A model generated the notes under the pieces. That model was not told where the DNA came from. It was given only the letters and a program-made list of their open reading frames with translations, and searched no databases. A DNA stretch of 64,000 nucleotides from Stentor coeruleus (Eukaryota; Ciliophora; Heterotrichea; Heterotrichida; Stentoridae), in NCBI GenBank assembly GCA_001970955.1, contig MPUH01000208.1:18139-82138 (forward strand). The letters run 5' to 3'. This document shows positions 21,480-32,600 of this stretch, piece by piece; the stretch's first letter is position 1; each line of letters opens with the position of its first letter. The translations under genes and the position numbers were made by a program.

Positions 21480-24173
21480 TTATTTTTCAAGGAGTTTTCT
21501 ATATCCTGGCCAAGTACTTGGTGCTACACCTCCATAATCTTCAATAAAAGTTAGCATGTTTATACAAGGGCCATCTCCATATTTTATCTTCAGCGCTTCT
21601 TCAAACTTCTCCTTAGCTTTACCCCAATCTCCACTAAGATAATATTCTAAAGCTTCTTCATATACCTTATAAAAACTACTATTGTTCTGAGTAACCATAA
21701 CACTTAATTCATAATCATCTTTAAGTTTTTTCACAGCTTTATATGTTCCTGACCATAAATCTTTAAACATTTCATCTCTAGCTAACCTTTGTGTAACCCT
21801 AGCACGTTTTTTACTTTTACCAGTATTTGGGGTTTTTGGTGAATAAATTTCAAGTTTAGTACAATCTATATCGACAGTATAAATATCCATTGGTTGTGCT
21901 GATCCTTTAAAAGTACATCTGTCACATCTTCTCATGAGTTTTTTCATTTTATCAGACATAAGAACTTGAACATATTCACTTATAAGCATCCAAACGCCAT
22001 ATTGTTTAGTTGCTGCACAGAGCCTTGAAGCAAGATTGACATGTGGGGATAAATATGAAGCATCGATTTTATATTCACTACCTATCGCCCCTTCGATACC
22101 CCAGCCGAAATGCAAGCCAAAACCCATTTTCACTTTGAAATTCGGCAGTTTTTCAAGTATCTGAGGGTTTTCATTGTATTTCAATATACACCCATTTGAG
22201 TTTATTTCCCCTATAATTTTTATATAACTTATCAATGCCATATCAGCAAATTGTGCTATAAATGGATGGTCTTGAATGAGGATTTTATTTTTACCACGAT
22301 CTTTTGTCAGGACTTCATCTGGGAATTTCCACACTAATACAAAAACATCGCCTAAGTTTCTATTTGTAGCTCCTAAACACTCATCAACACTTTGATGGAC
22401 AACTGCTGCTATTTCATTAACATATATCATAATATCTTGTTCTAAAATCTCAGTCATATTCGCAAATTGTCTTATATCACAAAAACCAAAAATACATAAT
22501 TGCTGCTTTCCTGGGACTAATGGATCAACCTCACCTTTACTTTGTTGCATGTTTTTTGCGATTATCTCAGAACCTGCTTCACCAAAACCTAAAGCCATAA
22601 GTGCACCAATTTTTATTATAAGTTGTTCAAGCATTTCAGTTTCCAGCATTCTTGAATTGTTTTTATTGATATCTTGTTGAGTTTCTAGGTTTTTGCTTTC
22701 TAAAGCAGATTCTTTCATGACTTGATTTTTTTCTTCTTCCTGTACTGCTAATAAAGGATTTTTCGCTATGTTTTTAACGGTTCTAATCATATTTTCTAGA
22801 GGTTCGAGGACTAGTTCATTAGTATCTTTTGAAAACATAATCGACCCAGCTGTAAGGACAAAACATATGAAAAATGTTTTTAACATGCTCATCCCAGCTT
22901 GTAAAGTAGTTTCTGATGACAGGTCAAAAATTGCATAGCTGAAGTACTTGTAATCTGAGTCAACATTAAGGGTTATTATATTAATTTCAACATCTCTTAA
23001 TGAATCTGGATTAATATGACTTTCCCATATATAATCAGTATTAGTAACTTCTAAATATATCAAAGGTGGGGTTTGGTTTTTATGTTTGTCTACATATTCA
23101 TTGAATAAAAAACTAGCTTTTTTAGAATCAGAAATATAATTATCAATAATTTGTAGGCCCATTTGATAAGAGTCAATTTCTCTATACATGTTTATATTGA
23201 AAAATGGTAGGATTAATATCATAACAAGAACTACGATAATAACTCTCATTGTTGTGAGTTCTGAGAGTTTTTTACCAACTTTGCTTTCTTGAGGGATTTC
23301 TTGTTTTTCATCCCCTACTATCAGATTTTGTTTTAATGGGGGTTTTTCAGATAATGATAATTTTAAAGACTCTTCTTGATAACTCTCATAACTTACTGCT
23401 GGGTCTTTATTGCCAAAACTATCGAAATTTTGAGACTCTGAGTTTTCTTGGATTTCTGGAGCTTTTATTGTTTTTTCTAATATTACAACTTGTTCATCAT
23501 TTTGAAAACCCCTACAACTTATACTACTTCTTATAAGTGTTGTTTCTTTATTTGATACTTTTGATTGGGCTAGTTTGTATAATTTTACAATCCGTATTAG
23601 CCGAATTACTCTTATAACTCGAATAATTCTTGCGGCTCTTGTTCCTGCCCTTGAGGCTCTTGAAGCTCTAGCTATTTGTGTTGATTGGACAAGGTTACTA
23701 CTCACTTTGCCTTGAATTGCGTTCCAAATCCAATTAATGTCGAAGATCAAAGATACGGTTGATAAAACGTCAAGCCAGAAGAAAAATGAAAATCGATATT
23801 CAGGTTTTGTTATGAAAGCTAAGATGATTTCTATGGTGAAAAGAATCAGACAGACTATCATCGATGCTGAAAAACCATCATCAGAAGATTTTTTTGTCAC
23901 AGCCAGGCGGAAATCATCAGCGAATAAAGCAAAAATTGTGATTAAAAGCATTAGCAAACTCCAGGACCAGTGGTCTAGAAATGAGTTTATGAGTGACTAT
24001 GTTGAAATTACATATATTTTTTTTTTAGGAGCACTTGGAGATTGAGGTATTTGGGGATGATCAGGTTCAGGTTTTTGATTGCGGTCGCTGTTTTGTCTAT
24101 AATATTCAGATTTTTGATTGTTCTCGATAGGATTAAGGCTTACTTCTTCTTTGTGTACTTTTGTATTTTTCAT
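21480..24173 (-). CDS. voltage-sensor-linked adenylyl cyclase (one 15-nt intron)
   Basis: Predicted membrane adenylyl cyclase of 892 residues, joined from two exons across the intron at 23997-24011. The N-terminal tail is followed by an S1-S4-like voltage sensor; S4 (residues about 160-192) has Arg/Lys at nearly every third position, about eleven in all. A helix, an extracellular loop of about 110 residues and another helix follow. The class III cyclase domain has metal ligands Asp561 and Asp604, Arg600 at the base-recognition position, and transition-state residues Asn708 and Arg712. The C-terminal tail ends in the GDWGKAKEKFEEAL and WPGYRKLLEK motifs. The closest known relatives are ciliate and Plasmodium channel-linked adenylyl cyclases. 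No GYG potassium filter is visible, so a true pore is doubtful. It is divergent from the gene at 24223 with 49 bp between starts. Confidence 0.88.
23997..24011 (-). other. 15-nt spliceosomal intron in adenylyl cyclase gene
   Basis: The sense sequence is GTAATTTCAACATAG. Read through, it ends in an in-frame TAG. Removing it joins the N-terminal tail (ending PKKKIY) in frame to the S1 segment (SLINSFLDHWSW). It sits in phase 0, with A at position 10 and a YAG end. Confidence 0.92.
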
Positions 24174-24222
24174 CTCTGAGTTAATATTTTTAAATAATTA
24201 CACATCTCTAAGATAATAATAA

Positions 24223-25347
24223 ATGCTAAATAAAGTGATTGGCTCATGGTTTCTGGTAATGTCAACAGGCACAGCAGGTTTTCTTACAGTTGGTGAATAT
24301 CTCAGATCTAGAAGCATAGGTCTTCAATTCTCAGAAACCCAAACCAAAAACAACACCCTACCAAACACCCCTAAAGGTTGGCAGGAAATGTATGTTGCTT
24401 ATCAAAAATCCAAAAGAGCCCAAAAAAAAGAAAGCATCTTATACGAAGAGTATAAAAAACAAAAAAAAACTAAATGGATAGCAAAAAACACATACCCTAA
24501 AAATATTCTTTATATGATGTTTCCTTATGCCAATCCAGCTGTTGATAACTTTAAAAAAATCTATACTTTAAACATAAACCAAAGCACATTTGAAAATATT
24601 ATCAATATTCTTGTTATAAGCCCAATATTACTTTTTAGAAAAAATATAAAATTATCTCTAGATGGTTTTACTATGCCTATGATTATATTTGGATCTATTG
24701 GTACACTCTTTGTTAAGATTTCTAATCTTATCACTGAAGATAGAATAGAAAACTATTTAAGTAATACTAATCAAGGTTGTGATCCTAGAAAAATGTTTTT
24801 ATTTACGTTTAGTTCTGTATCGTTATATGTTTGTTCTATGTATTTTGGAGTGAATTTTATTAATCCATTAGCGGTAGCTGCAGTGAAAGCTGAAGAAATA
24901 GCGTTGGCGAAGGTGCTGTTTAAGCAATATTCAGCTATAATATTGAGTAGTATTTTAGTAAGTAGTTGCTCCTCATATTTAAAAGCAGCTAAGAATTTTG
25001 GAGAGGCAAATGATATTGAAAAAAAACCAATTCTTATTGGCAATATGAATGTAAATGTTGACGAAAATACGATTAAAAAAACTAAATGGGGTTTACAATT
25101 ATTGACTTATTTGATTTTTATTAGTATGATAAACAGTTCTGTTAAGGGAAACTTGAGCAATCCTATGTTTAAAAACCCTGATTTCGCTTTGTTCCTTTAT
25201 TTTTTAGCTACTGGTTCTGAACTTTTTAACAACTACAAAAGCGGGACTGGACAGTTTTCAGATTTCATGATAAAATTTATGTTTATGACCAGTACTATTA
25301 TTGGGTTTTCAGGGTTTAGAATTATGAGTAAAACAATTCTTAAGTAG
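24223..25347 (+). CDS. unrecognised multi-pass membrane protein (374 residues)
   Basis: I do not recognise a family. The translation begins with a hydrophobic segment (residues about 5-25), then a basic hydrophilic stretch rich in Lys (about 40-95). Six or seven more hydrophobic helices follow between residues about 120 and 370, giving eight predicted membrane passes. No catalytic or transport signature was seen. The early Lys-rich segment, followed by helices starting near residue 120, could suit a mitochondrial or other organelle membrane protein, but that is only a guess. It shares a 49-bp divergent intergenic region with the adenylyl cyclase gene, so the two may use a common promoter region. 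Confidence 0.75.
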   Translation: MLNKVIGSWFLVMSTGTAGFLTVGEYLRSRSIGLQFSETQTKNNTLPNTPKGWQEMYVAYQKSKRAQKKESILYEEYKKQKKTKWIAKNTYPKNILYMMFPYANPAVDNFKKIYTLNINQSTFENIINILVISPILLFRKNIKLSLDGFTMPMIIFGSIGTLFVKISNLITEDRIENYLSNTNQGCDPRKMFLFTFSSVSLYVCSMYFGVNFINPLAVAAVKAEEIALAKVLFKQYSAIILSSILVSSCSSYLKAAKNFGEANDIEKKPILIGNMNVNVDENTIKKTKWGLQLLTYLIFISMINSSVKGNLSNPMFKNPDFALFLYFLATGSELFNNYKSGTGQFSDFMIKFMFMTSTIIGFSGFRIMSKTILK

Positions 25348-25840
25348 TAAAATTAGTTTTAAAGAAATAATCATTAAGAAGATAATCATATTAATTATAA
25401 CTTCAAATATAAAATAGATATATACAGCAATTTTAATTATAAAAAAGTAAAATTCATAACAAGTTTATATTAAATACTACAAAAATCTTTAAAAAACCTT
25501 AAAATAATAAACAGTATAGTCCTTATGATTAACACCCTTGGGACTTAAAAAATTGTTCATTTTATAAAACTGTCTTACCTAATTTAAATAAGCTAAAGTA
25601 ATAAATTATTTTCATTTTCTTATATTTCCCATACATCTCTACCATAATAAAATCATACTTACATCTGAATAATATAAAACTTACTAGCACCTATTTACTT
25701 ACACAATTTGACTTGAAATTTAATATCCCAAACTACTTTGCATCTTCCAGACAAAAATTCCGTCAAAATACCCATAAAAATCCTGATTTTTTTTATCTCT
25801 AATAATTTAATTTTTAAATCTAATTGTATATTATTATCCA
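25348..25840. other. convergent intergenic spacer, no gene seen
   Basis: AT-rich spacer of about 490 bp between two convergent 3' ends. It has no ORF of interest and no recognised RNA gene or repeat. Confidence 0.6.
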
Positions 25841-27115
25841 CTATTTCATACCTTTTTTCCCAATAGCTGGTTTCAAAGGTACTTTCCCAGTAATCTTAGC
25901 TTCAGCACCTTTAACATTATTCACAACTATAACTTTGCCTTCCCCTTGTGAATTAGTTACAGGTATTGAAGGTATTCCTGAAAAAGTCATAGTCTCAATT
26001 TTTTCAGGTGCAGTTGCAGGTCTTCCAAATACCGGAGCAGCTTTCCATCTAAGTTCTTTACTTTCTGAAGGAATCATATTACTAATCTCATCTATTTGTG
26101 ACTTCTCACTATCACTTTTTTCATACCTTTCACTTCTCTGAACAATTTCTGAAACTTGATCACTTTTAATCGGGTCCATTCTCAAAGGTTCACTTCTAGG
26201 GTTTTCACTATAAGAATAACTTTCTGTTAAACTTCCTGGGTTTAATATATTCATAGCTTCAAAATTCATAGCACAAACTCCTCTCATAAAAGCTTTTTTC
26301 AAATTTTCCTGCATACTAGTTTTTTCCTCTTCCTCAATAGCAATTCTTCTCTCAGCATCCTGAAGTCGTGTTTTTAGTATTTCGATTTCTTTATTATAAT
26401 GCATTGAAAGTTGAGATTTTTCTGCTTCAAGTTTTTCATAAAATAACTTTTGCCCTTTGTTTTGATGGAAAACTCTCCATACTTGTTTCCATGGGATGAA
26501 AGTGTAGTTCATTACAGCTTTTCGATGAAGTTTTTTAATGAGGTTTTTAGTTTTTTTTTTATGTTGATATTTTGAATGATATTTATACCATGACATATAT
26601 GCTTTACTGATAATGTAAGTTGCTGATTTTTGAAGTTTGAGTGTCCCTAGAGTGAGAGCTAAGGCTTCTTTTTGATTTTCGTTTTTTACATTAGTTTTAC
26701 TTGTTCTTTCGAGATCTTCTTTTAAATGTTCAATTTCATCTTGTTTTGAGCTAAGTAAAGCATTGCATCTTTTTTTCTCAGATTCGATTGTACTTATCTG
26801 TTCATGCAAGATTGTCCTTTTCGCGGTCAGGAACTCTTTTAAGCTTTCATTGCGGAATTGAGTAATCAGAGTGTCTAGCCTTGTAGTGAAATTCTCAACA
26901 TCTTGGTCTATAACTTGAGGATGATGTGCTTCATCTTTTTTTATCCTAATCTGCTGAGGAACTATATCGCTTTCTGATATCGGTGGAGAAGGTTCTGGCT
27001 TTGTATCTTTTGATGTTGGTGAAGTTTCACTGTTTATAAAGTCCGCCTCAGATAGAAAATCATCTGAAATGTTAAGGTCAGAAATTCGCGCGGCAGGAGT
27101 TTTCTTTGTAAACAT
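25841..27115 (-). CDS. POC5: POC5-like centriolar centrin-binding protein
   Basis: A coiled-coil protein of 424 residues, likely a structural component of the inner scaffold of basal bodies. The diagnostic segment is KKAFMRGVCAMNFEAMNIL (about residues 276-294), which matches the conserved C-terminal box of POC5. Upstream are Trp-containing centrin-binding-type repeats (AYMSWYKYHSKY, FIPWKQVWRVFHQ) within long helices (residues about 65-275). The tail is low complexity and ends with a PVFGRPATAP segment. The protein is shorter than human POC5. A ciliate with dense ciliary rows would need such a protein. The identification rests on recalled motif similarity; a generic Sfi1-like centrin-binding protein is the alternative. 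Confidence 0.72.
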   Translation of the reverse strand: MFTKKTPAARISDLNISDDFLSEADFINSETSPTSKDTKPEPSPPISESDIVPQQIRIKKDEAHHPQVIDQDVENFTTRLDTLITQFRNESLKEFLTAKRTILHEQISTIESEKKRCNALLSSKQDEIEHLKEDLERTSKTNVKNENQKEALALTLGTLKLQKSATYIISKAYMSWYKYHSKYQHKKKTKNLIKKLHRKAVMNYTFIPWKQVWRVFHQNKGQKLFYEKLEAEKSQLSMHYNKEIEILKTRLQDAERRIAIEEEEKTSMQENLKKAFMRGVCAMNFEAMNILNPGSLTESYSYSENPRSEPLRMDPIKSDQVSEIVQRSERYEKSDSEKSQIDEISNMIPSESKELRWKAAPVFGRPATAPEKIETMTFSGIPSIPVTNSQGEGKVIVVNNVKGAEAKITGKVPLKPAIGKKGMK

Positions 27116-27148
27116 TATATATTTATACTAGAAAAGAAAAGACATAAA

Positions 27149-28093
27149 TTATATGAGAGACATCTTAATTTGATCGTCGTTTGCTTTTCGGATGATTGAA
27201 ATAGCTCCAATGCCAAAAGATCTGTAAGCCCAGAAACCTAAATAGATGATTCCTGAATTCACCATGACATCACCTATAAGAACCACATAACACTGGTCGA
27301 TTACTAGTTTCTGAAGGCTGTCTCCTGGTTTTAGTCCTAAAATAACTACAAATAACACTTTAATAATCAAAGTGATAGCCATCCCTATAAAATACACAAT
27401 AATTATCCCTTTCTTCTCTTTAGTAGCCTAACTATATAATACCGCTAATAAGCCAACAACTGAATGGCAGATTAAGACAATTCCTAAAAGCACTCCAATC
27501 AAAATTCCACCTACTATAAAACTATCCCATCTTACAGCAGCATAATAAAAATACGTTCCTAATATTATCGAATACAATAAAAAGTCCAATTTTATCATCG
27601 ATAAAAACGTTTCAAAAGTACTAACAGCAACAAGTTTTCTTTCAAAAACACTTTCGTTAGTATCGTGAAGTATATAATGATGAAAATGCCTATATAAGTA
27701 AAGAGATATCAGATAAAACATAATCTGAGCCAAGGTAAAAAGACAAACAGCAGTCCATTTTATACTAGCAGCAACTGAATGCCTTATAGCAAGAGTTATG
27801 GCAACAGCATTTAATATTGTTGACATAAGGCAAAAGGCTAGCAATTCAAATGAGTTTTCTTTGACGATTGAGTGCCAGGCGAAATATATTGTGCAAAATA
27901 TCGTATAGCACACAGTAGAAATATATAATAAATTGTCGCTCTTTTCTGATTTATCATAAAACACAATTAAAGAAACTATTCCTATTAGCTCCGCGCCGAT
28001 AGTCAGGGAGACTATGAAAGGAATAGAATTTTGGAATTTTGTTTTTTGAGAAAGTCCATGACTTGAAGCTACTGATGTTATTCCTGATAACAT
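27149..28093 (-). CDS. unrecognised eight-helix membrane protein (one 15-nt intron)
   Basis: Two open frames on the minus strand join across the intron at 27428-27442 into one 299-residue protein. Without splicing, the upstream part would stop at TAG and the downstream part would lack a proper start. Hydrophobic helices are predicted near residues 25-48, 54-75, 82-105, 113-135, 170-190, 193-220, 232-255 and 265-285, so it is almost all membrane. A His-rich loop (YRHFHHYILHD) lies between helices 4 and 5. I do not recognise the family, and nothing marks a substrate or enzyme activity. It is 33 bp upstream of the POC5-like gene on the same strand. Confidence 0.78.
27428..27442 (-). other. 15-nt intron in membrane protein gene
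   Basis: The sense sequence is GTATTATATAGTTAG, in phase 0, with A at position 10 and a final in-frame TAG if unspliced. Splicing fuses VVGLLA to ATKEKKGIII and restores one continuous frame. Confidence 0.9.
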
Positions 28094-28352
28094 TTTTTTA
28101 TATAAGATTTAATCAAAAATTTAATATTAGTAAAGGTTTATAACAATTGATTATAGTAAAGTTTAGAATAAAAGAAAGTTCAGGTGTGAGTTAGAATTTA
28201 ATTTACAAAAACGATGAAATTTAATTTTGTAATGAAAAAATTGGTATATGGCTAGATATGATCCTAAATATGTTTAGTAAACACAATTAGTATGTTTATA
28301 ATATCTTAGTTATACATTCAGACCTAAATATTTTAGGATTAATATAATAAAA

Positions 28353-28871
28353 ATGATGCTCAGGAGAGCGATTAGAACATTTATACCAAAAAACTTGATA
28401 GAATTCAACTCTGATGGCAAAAAACTAATCTTTACATTTGATGACGATAACGCATATAGAGAAGGATTTCTAATATCCTTTGGCTCAGCCTCAGCATTTT
28501 TAGCATATTCCGTAGCTTTTAATGCTTATATGTCCATGCCAATGGTAGGGTGTGTCTTAGGGTATTATTTAAGCTATAGCCTCATGAAAAATATTAGACT
28601 CTCAGTTAAAAGCCTTTTCATGCTCCAAGACGGTAAAAACATTGAAATGATAACCTATAACATGATTAGAAACGAAGTATTAAAATTCCCGATAGATGAC
28701 ATCAAGTGTTTGAAATCAACGGATACATTCAAAATTACCTATAAGAAAAAAACTTATTTATTAGATCAAGAAGGACGCATACATGATTTAGACTTGTTCT
28801 ATGCGGTAATGCGGAATATGGTAGTGGACTCATCAAAAATTTCTGTTGAAAAAAAATTAAATATTAACTAA
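28353..28871 (+). CDS. small two-helix membrane protein, TMEM186/TMEM223-like layout
   Basis: A 172-residue protein with a basic N-terminus (MMLRRAIRTFIPK) that could serve as a mitochondrial presequence. Two close hydrophobic helices follow (residues about 38-58 and 64-80). A C-terminal beta-rich domain then contains VKSLFMLQDGKNIEMITYNM and FKITYKKKTYLLDQEG. This layout is that of the TMEM70/TMEM186/TMEM223 group of mitochondrial inner-membrane assembly factors. The group assignment is inference from layout, not from a strong motif match. It is a single exon with a clean start and a TAA stop. Confidence 0.65.
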   Translation: MMLRRAIRTFIPKNLIEFNSDGKKLIFTFDDDNAYREGFLISFGSASAFLAYSVAFNAYMSMPMVGCVLGYYLSYSLMKNIRLSVKSLFMLQDGKNIEMITYNMIRNEVLKFPIDDIKCLKSTDTFKITYKKKTYLLDQEGRIHDLDLFYAVMRNMVVDSSKISVEKKLNIN

Positions 28872-29045
28872 GGATAAGTTCACAAATTGATAAATTATAA
28901 TAATTATTTTCTTTATATATAGATGTGATAATAGTTAAATATTTATGGAAAGCCTCTTTGTAGTTTATCATAGAAAATCATTTTTTTTTGTATGAAATTT
29001 TTATAGTAGACCATAAAGTTACTAACAAAAAAAATCCAATAAAAA

Positions 29046-29558
29046 TTACCTAATTAAATTAGAGATAAAGTAATTCGCTGCAATTCTAGCCCTTGTATTC
29101 ACTGAAAGCTTCATTTCATTAATTTCCTTTTCAATTTCCTTCAAGAATGTAATAATGAAATCAACAAGCCTCTCTCTGAAAAGCTGTTCCATATGTGAAT
29201 GTATAATAAGAAATGATATATCATATCCTTCAACAGCTTTACGACGCATAATAAGAAATTGCTCTGCTCTAAGCATTAAAAATCTCATAAACATTCCAGT
29301 GAGTAGTTTATCAACATCATCTAATTTTTTAACTTTCAATGACACTCTTGTTGAGTTTATTGATGGCTCGATAAGTGTTTCCTCATTTTTAGACCTTGCT
29401 ATTAATATAGGTGGTAAAATGAGTTCTTTAGACCTACGGGTTTCAACTTCTGGTTTATTATGTCGCTCTTCATGTTGACAAGGGAAATTCCTAATATTCA
29501 ATGAAGAGTCTAATTTTTCTTTGATTTCGTTGAGATAGCTCTCCAGAGATTTTGCCAT
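29046..29558 (-). CDS. ARPC4: ARP2/3 complex subunit 4 (ARPC4, p20)
   Basis: A core scaffold subunit of the seven-protein Arp2/3 complex, which nucleates branched actin. The 170-residue product matches the family's usual 168-170 residues from end to end. Conserved blocks are ERHNKPEVETRRSKELILPP, IEPSINSTRVSLKVK, MRFLMLRAEQFLIMRRK, VEGYDISFLI and EINEMKLSVNTRARIAANYF. No intron is needed. It lies 58 bp downstream of the CFAP54 stop on the same strand. Its presence implies a working Arp2/3 complex in this cell. Confidence 0.97.
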   Translation of the reverse strand: MAKSLESYLNEIKEKLDSSLNIRNFPCQHEERHNKPEVETRRSKELILPPILIARSKNEETLIEPSINSTRVSLKVKKLDDVDKLLTGMFMRFLMLRAEQFLIMRRKAVEGYDISFLIIHSHMEQLFRERLVDFIITFLKEIEKEINEMKLSVNTRARIAANYFISNLIR

Positions 29559-29616
29559 TTATATATAAGAGTTTATGGCATTTATGTTTAATCTAAGAAG
29601 AATATACTTAACTTAA

Positions 29617-32600
29617 TCAACCTAAGTATCGGAGTGAATGGAAATTCCTGAGTATCGCCGATATATTTGCTTCTTTAAAACTGAATCCTCCTACCCAAAA
29701 CAGCGAAGCTAAAAAGTTGATTTTCTCTTCATTGATAATTGGCAGTAAAGTCGCTATAACTTTATTAACACTTTCTCTTTTCGCAGTAGCGCTATCTTTA
29801 TTAACTTGGCTAAGCTCAGGGCAGAAAATTGTGGCGATATCAAAAAGGTGTTTTTTCAGTTCTTCAGCATACTTCCTATTATCCCTCTCACATTTTTCTT
29901 TAGAAAAAGTTGCTGATTTCTTGACCTTATCCTTAAGATCCTTTAAATTCTGAGCTAAATTTGACACAAAAAACTCATTAACCCTGACTTCTCCATACAA
30001 ATACAAGTCTTTTTTAGAAAATTCAATAACCTGTTCATCATCATCATGATTTTCTCTTTGTATTAAATTTATAGTATCCATAGGTGCGCATATATATGAA
30101 AAATATTGCATAATTTCTCCTGTACTAGCTCTACGTTTATCCCAAAAACCTAAAACAGTTCCTGGTGGGATTAATTCATCAGTAGGTGCAGGTTGGACAA
30201 CTAAATCCCATACAAATTTACATTTTGTAGCATATTGAGGACATATAATATTTAATACTCTATGAAGCTTTAAAACTCGAGATTCTCTCCATTCTCTTCC
30301 AAAAGCAAGATTATTCAAATCACTTGAATGTTTTATAAGGTATGTTATTACATCAAGAGCATTTATTGTTGTTTTTTTCTTACTTTCTTCAAAAAGCCCA
30401 GCTGCGTATTTTTTCTTTTGTAGATAGTCTGACTCAAGGATTTCTTGTGTTATTATTTTAGGGACTTTGTTGATGTCAGTGATTTGTCCGGTTGTAAACT
30501 GTGAGAACTGATGTTTTACGTTTTCTTTTGTATTGAAAAGTTCTATTGCTAAGGATATAGCTTTGAGGAGTTCTTTGGTTGTTTTGTGGACTTTAGCTGC
30601 ATCTTGTTTTAATAAATCTTCATATGGAACTTCACCTTTACTTGTATCCCCAGGGTTTGATAAATATTTAAATCCGATTCTTGGCCTATATTCTCTTTGT
30701 AGTATTAAATTTTGGTATAATTCTAAGAATAATAAATGTGGACTATTTAATATAGACTCTTTTACCCCAAGTTGTATTGCTTTTTCACAACTTTCTTTGC
30801 TTTTGTCTAATAATGGCAGCCATTCTTCAGCAAGTTTATGTGAGAAATTCGGTAAGTGTAAAAGGGTTTTACCTGATGCTAAAGAATAATCTGGGTATTT
30901 TTCTGAGAGTTTTCTGTATTTTCTTTTATCTTTAGCTTTCATCCTATAAGTTTCTTGGAAGTCCCAAATAGATTTTATGAACTTGTAGCGATAAAGTCTA
31001 GATTTCAAATATTGGATGTTGACTAAAATAGTAGAGTTTAAATGGATGATTTTATTAGAAATCTCTTCAGCTTCTAAAACGTTTTCTATTATTTCTGAGA
31101 TCCTTTCATTGTTGTAATCTTCAGTTAAAAAACACTCAGCATAAGATAATTCGATTTTAACAGAAACTTCAAGATAATTTATATAAATATTCGGTGGAAT
31201 AAGCCCTGAATTAGTCTCAGCTTCAATATTAGCACTTATTATATCATCTTTAAATTGAGGTTTTTCCGATCTTTCTGGCGTTTTGCTTCGGCCTTTATCT
31301 TTTGGATCAACTGCTTTACTTTCATCTTTAGCTGGGCGGATAATCAGAACTTGTTTAACATTTATATCTTTATTTATATCAACAGCTTTATTCACAAAGC
31401 CAGCTTTTTCCATATACCCTCTAATTTTCTGTCTACTTAATGTTATATTTTCAAAAGCTGGGGTAAAATGACCTCTTTCATATAAAAACATAGCATAATT
31501 GCCTAAAGAAATAGAAAACTCAGGGTCTGCATAAAAGAACCCTTCGCCAATACTTCTAACTTTTTCCATCATATCAATAGTCCCTTCAAGATTTCCTTGA
31601 CGCATAAGCACATATCCTTCAATCTCAAAACTAAGTCTTTCATAATAATCTTCAAACACTTTACAAGCTTCTTCACGTAAAGATTGTGCATAAGTTAAAG
31701 CTTCACTATAACGACTTTGTAAATAAAATAATTCACTAAGCCGATATTTAAGCTTAAGCCAGAAATAAAAACCTAAAGAGTTCCTGTATTCCCATCTACT
31801 AAGAAACTCTTGTAATTCTTTAAGTTTTTGTTCTTTATTAGTATCAGGGACTATAGCAACAGTTTCTTTAGCACCTTTTTTAGCAGGGACTTCTTTTTTG
31901 ATTTCTTCAACTTTTTCTGGAGGGTTGAAATATTGTTCTATTCCTAGCTCGGTATTATATCTTCCTTCAGCAAAACCTGAAAAATTTATCAGAGCCTGTT
32001 TGATTATTTTCACTGCTACAGACAATTCCCCTTGAGCTTGTTTAAGATTACTTAACAAAAGTCTTGCTCTCATTATCAATTCAAGCCTTCTAACTTTAAT
32101 CTCACTGTCACTTATACTCTCTTCATTTTTTGAAAAATTAGATATAATCACATCTCTTAAAGGAACATCTTGCATTTCTATACTCCCAATCCTCGCTTTA
32201 ACATATTCTTCAACACTTCCTTCATCCTCATGTGTAGCTTTGATTCTAGATACTTCATCTTCATAGCATAAATTTTTAAGTAAAATCCTTAAGTTTTTTT
32301 CAATCTCAGGATGTACTGCATTTCTTAATCCTTCTGAGTTTAAATTATCAATATTTTCTGTTTTAGTTAAAAAATACAAAATGTTGTATTTAGCATAAAC
32401 AGCTAAGTTATAAGTATAAAGCGATGTTTCTGTAACAAGTCCTATAGGTATATCAAGTTTAACTATAGTTTGTATAAAATCCGTATTAGCTTGGAATTCA
32501 GGGGGTTGTGATTGATTATATCTAGTTTTAGGTCTATAAAACTGATGTTCTTTATCTCTAAAAAGATGCCTTCTAGAGCCAGGTTTCGGTAAGTCTTTAA

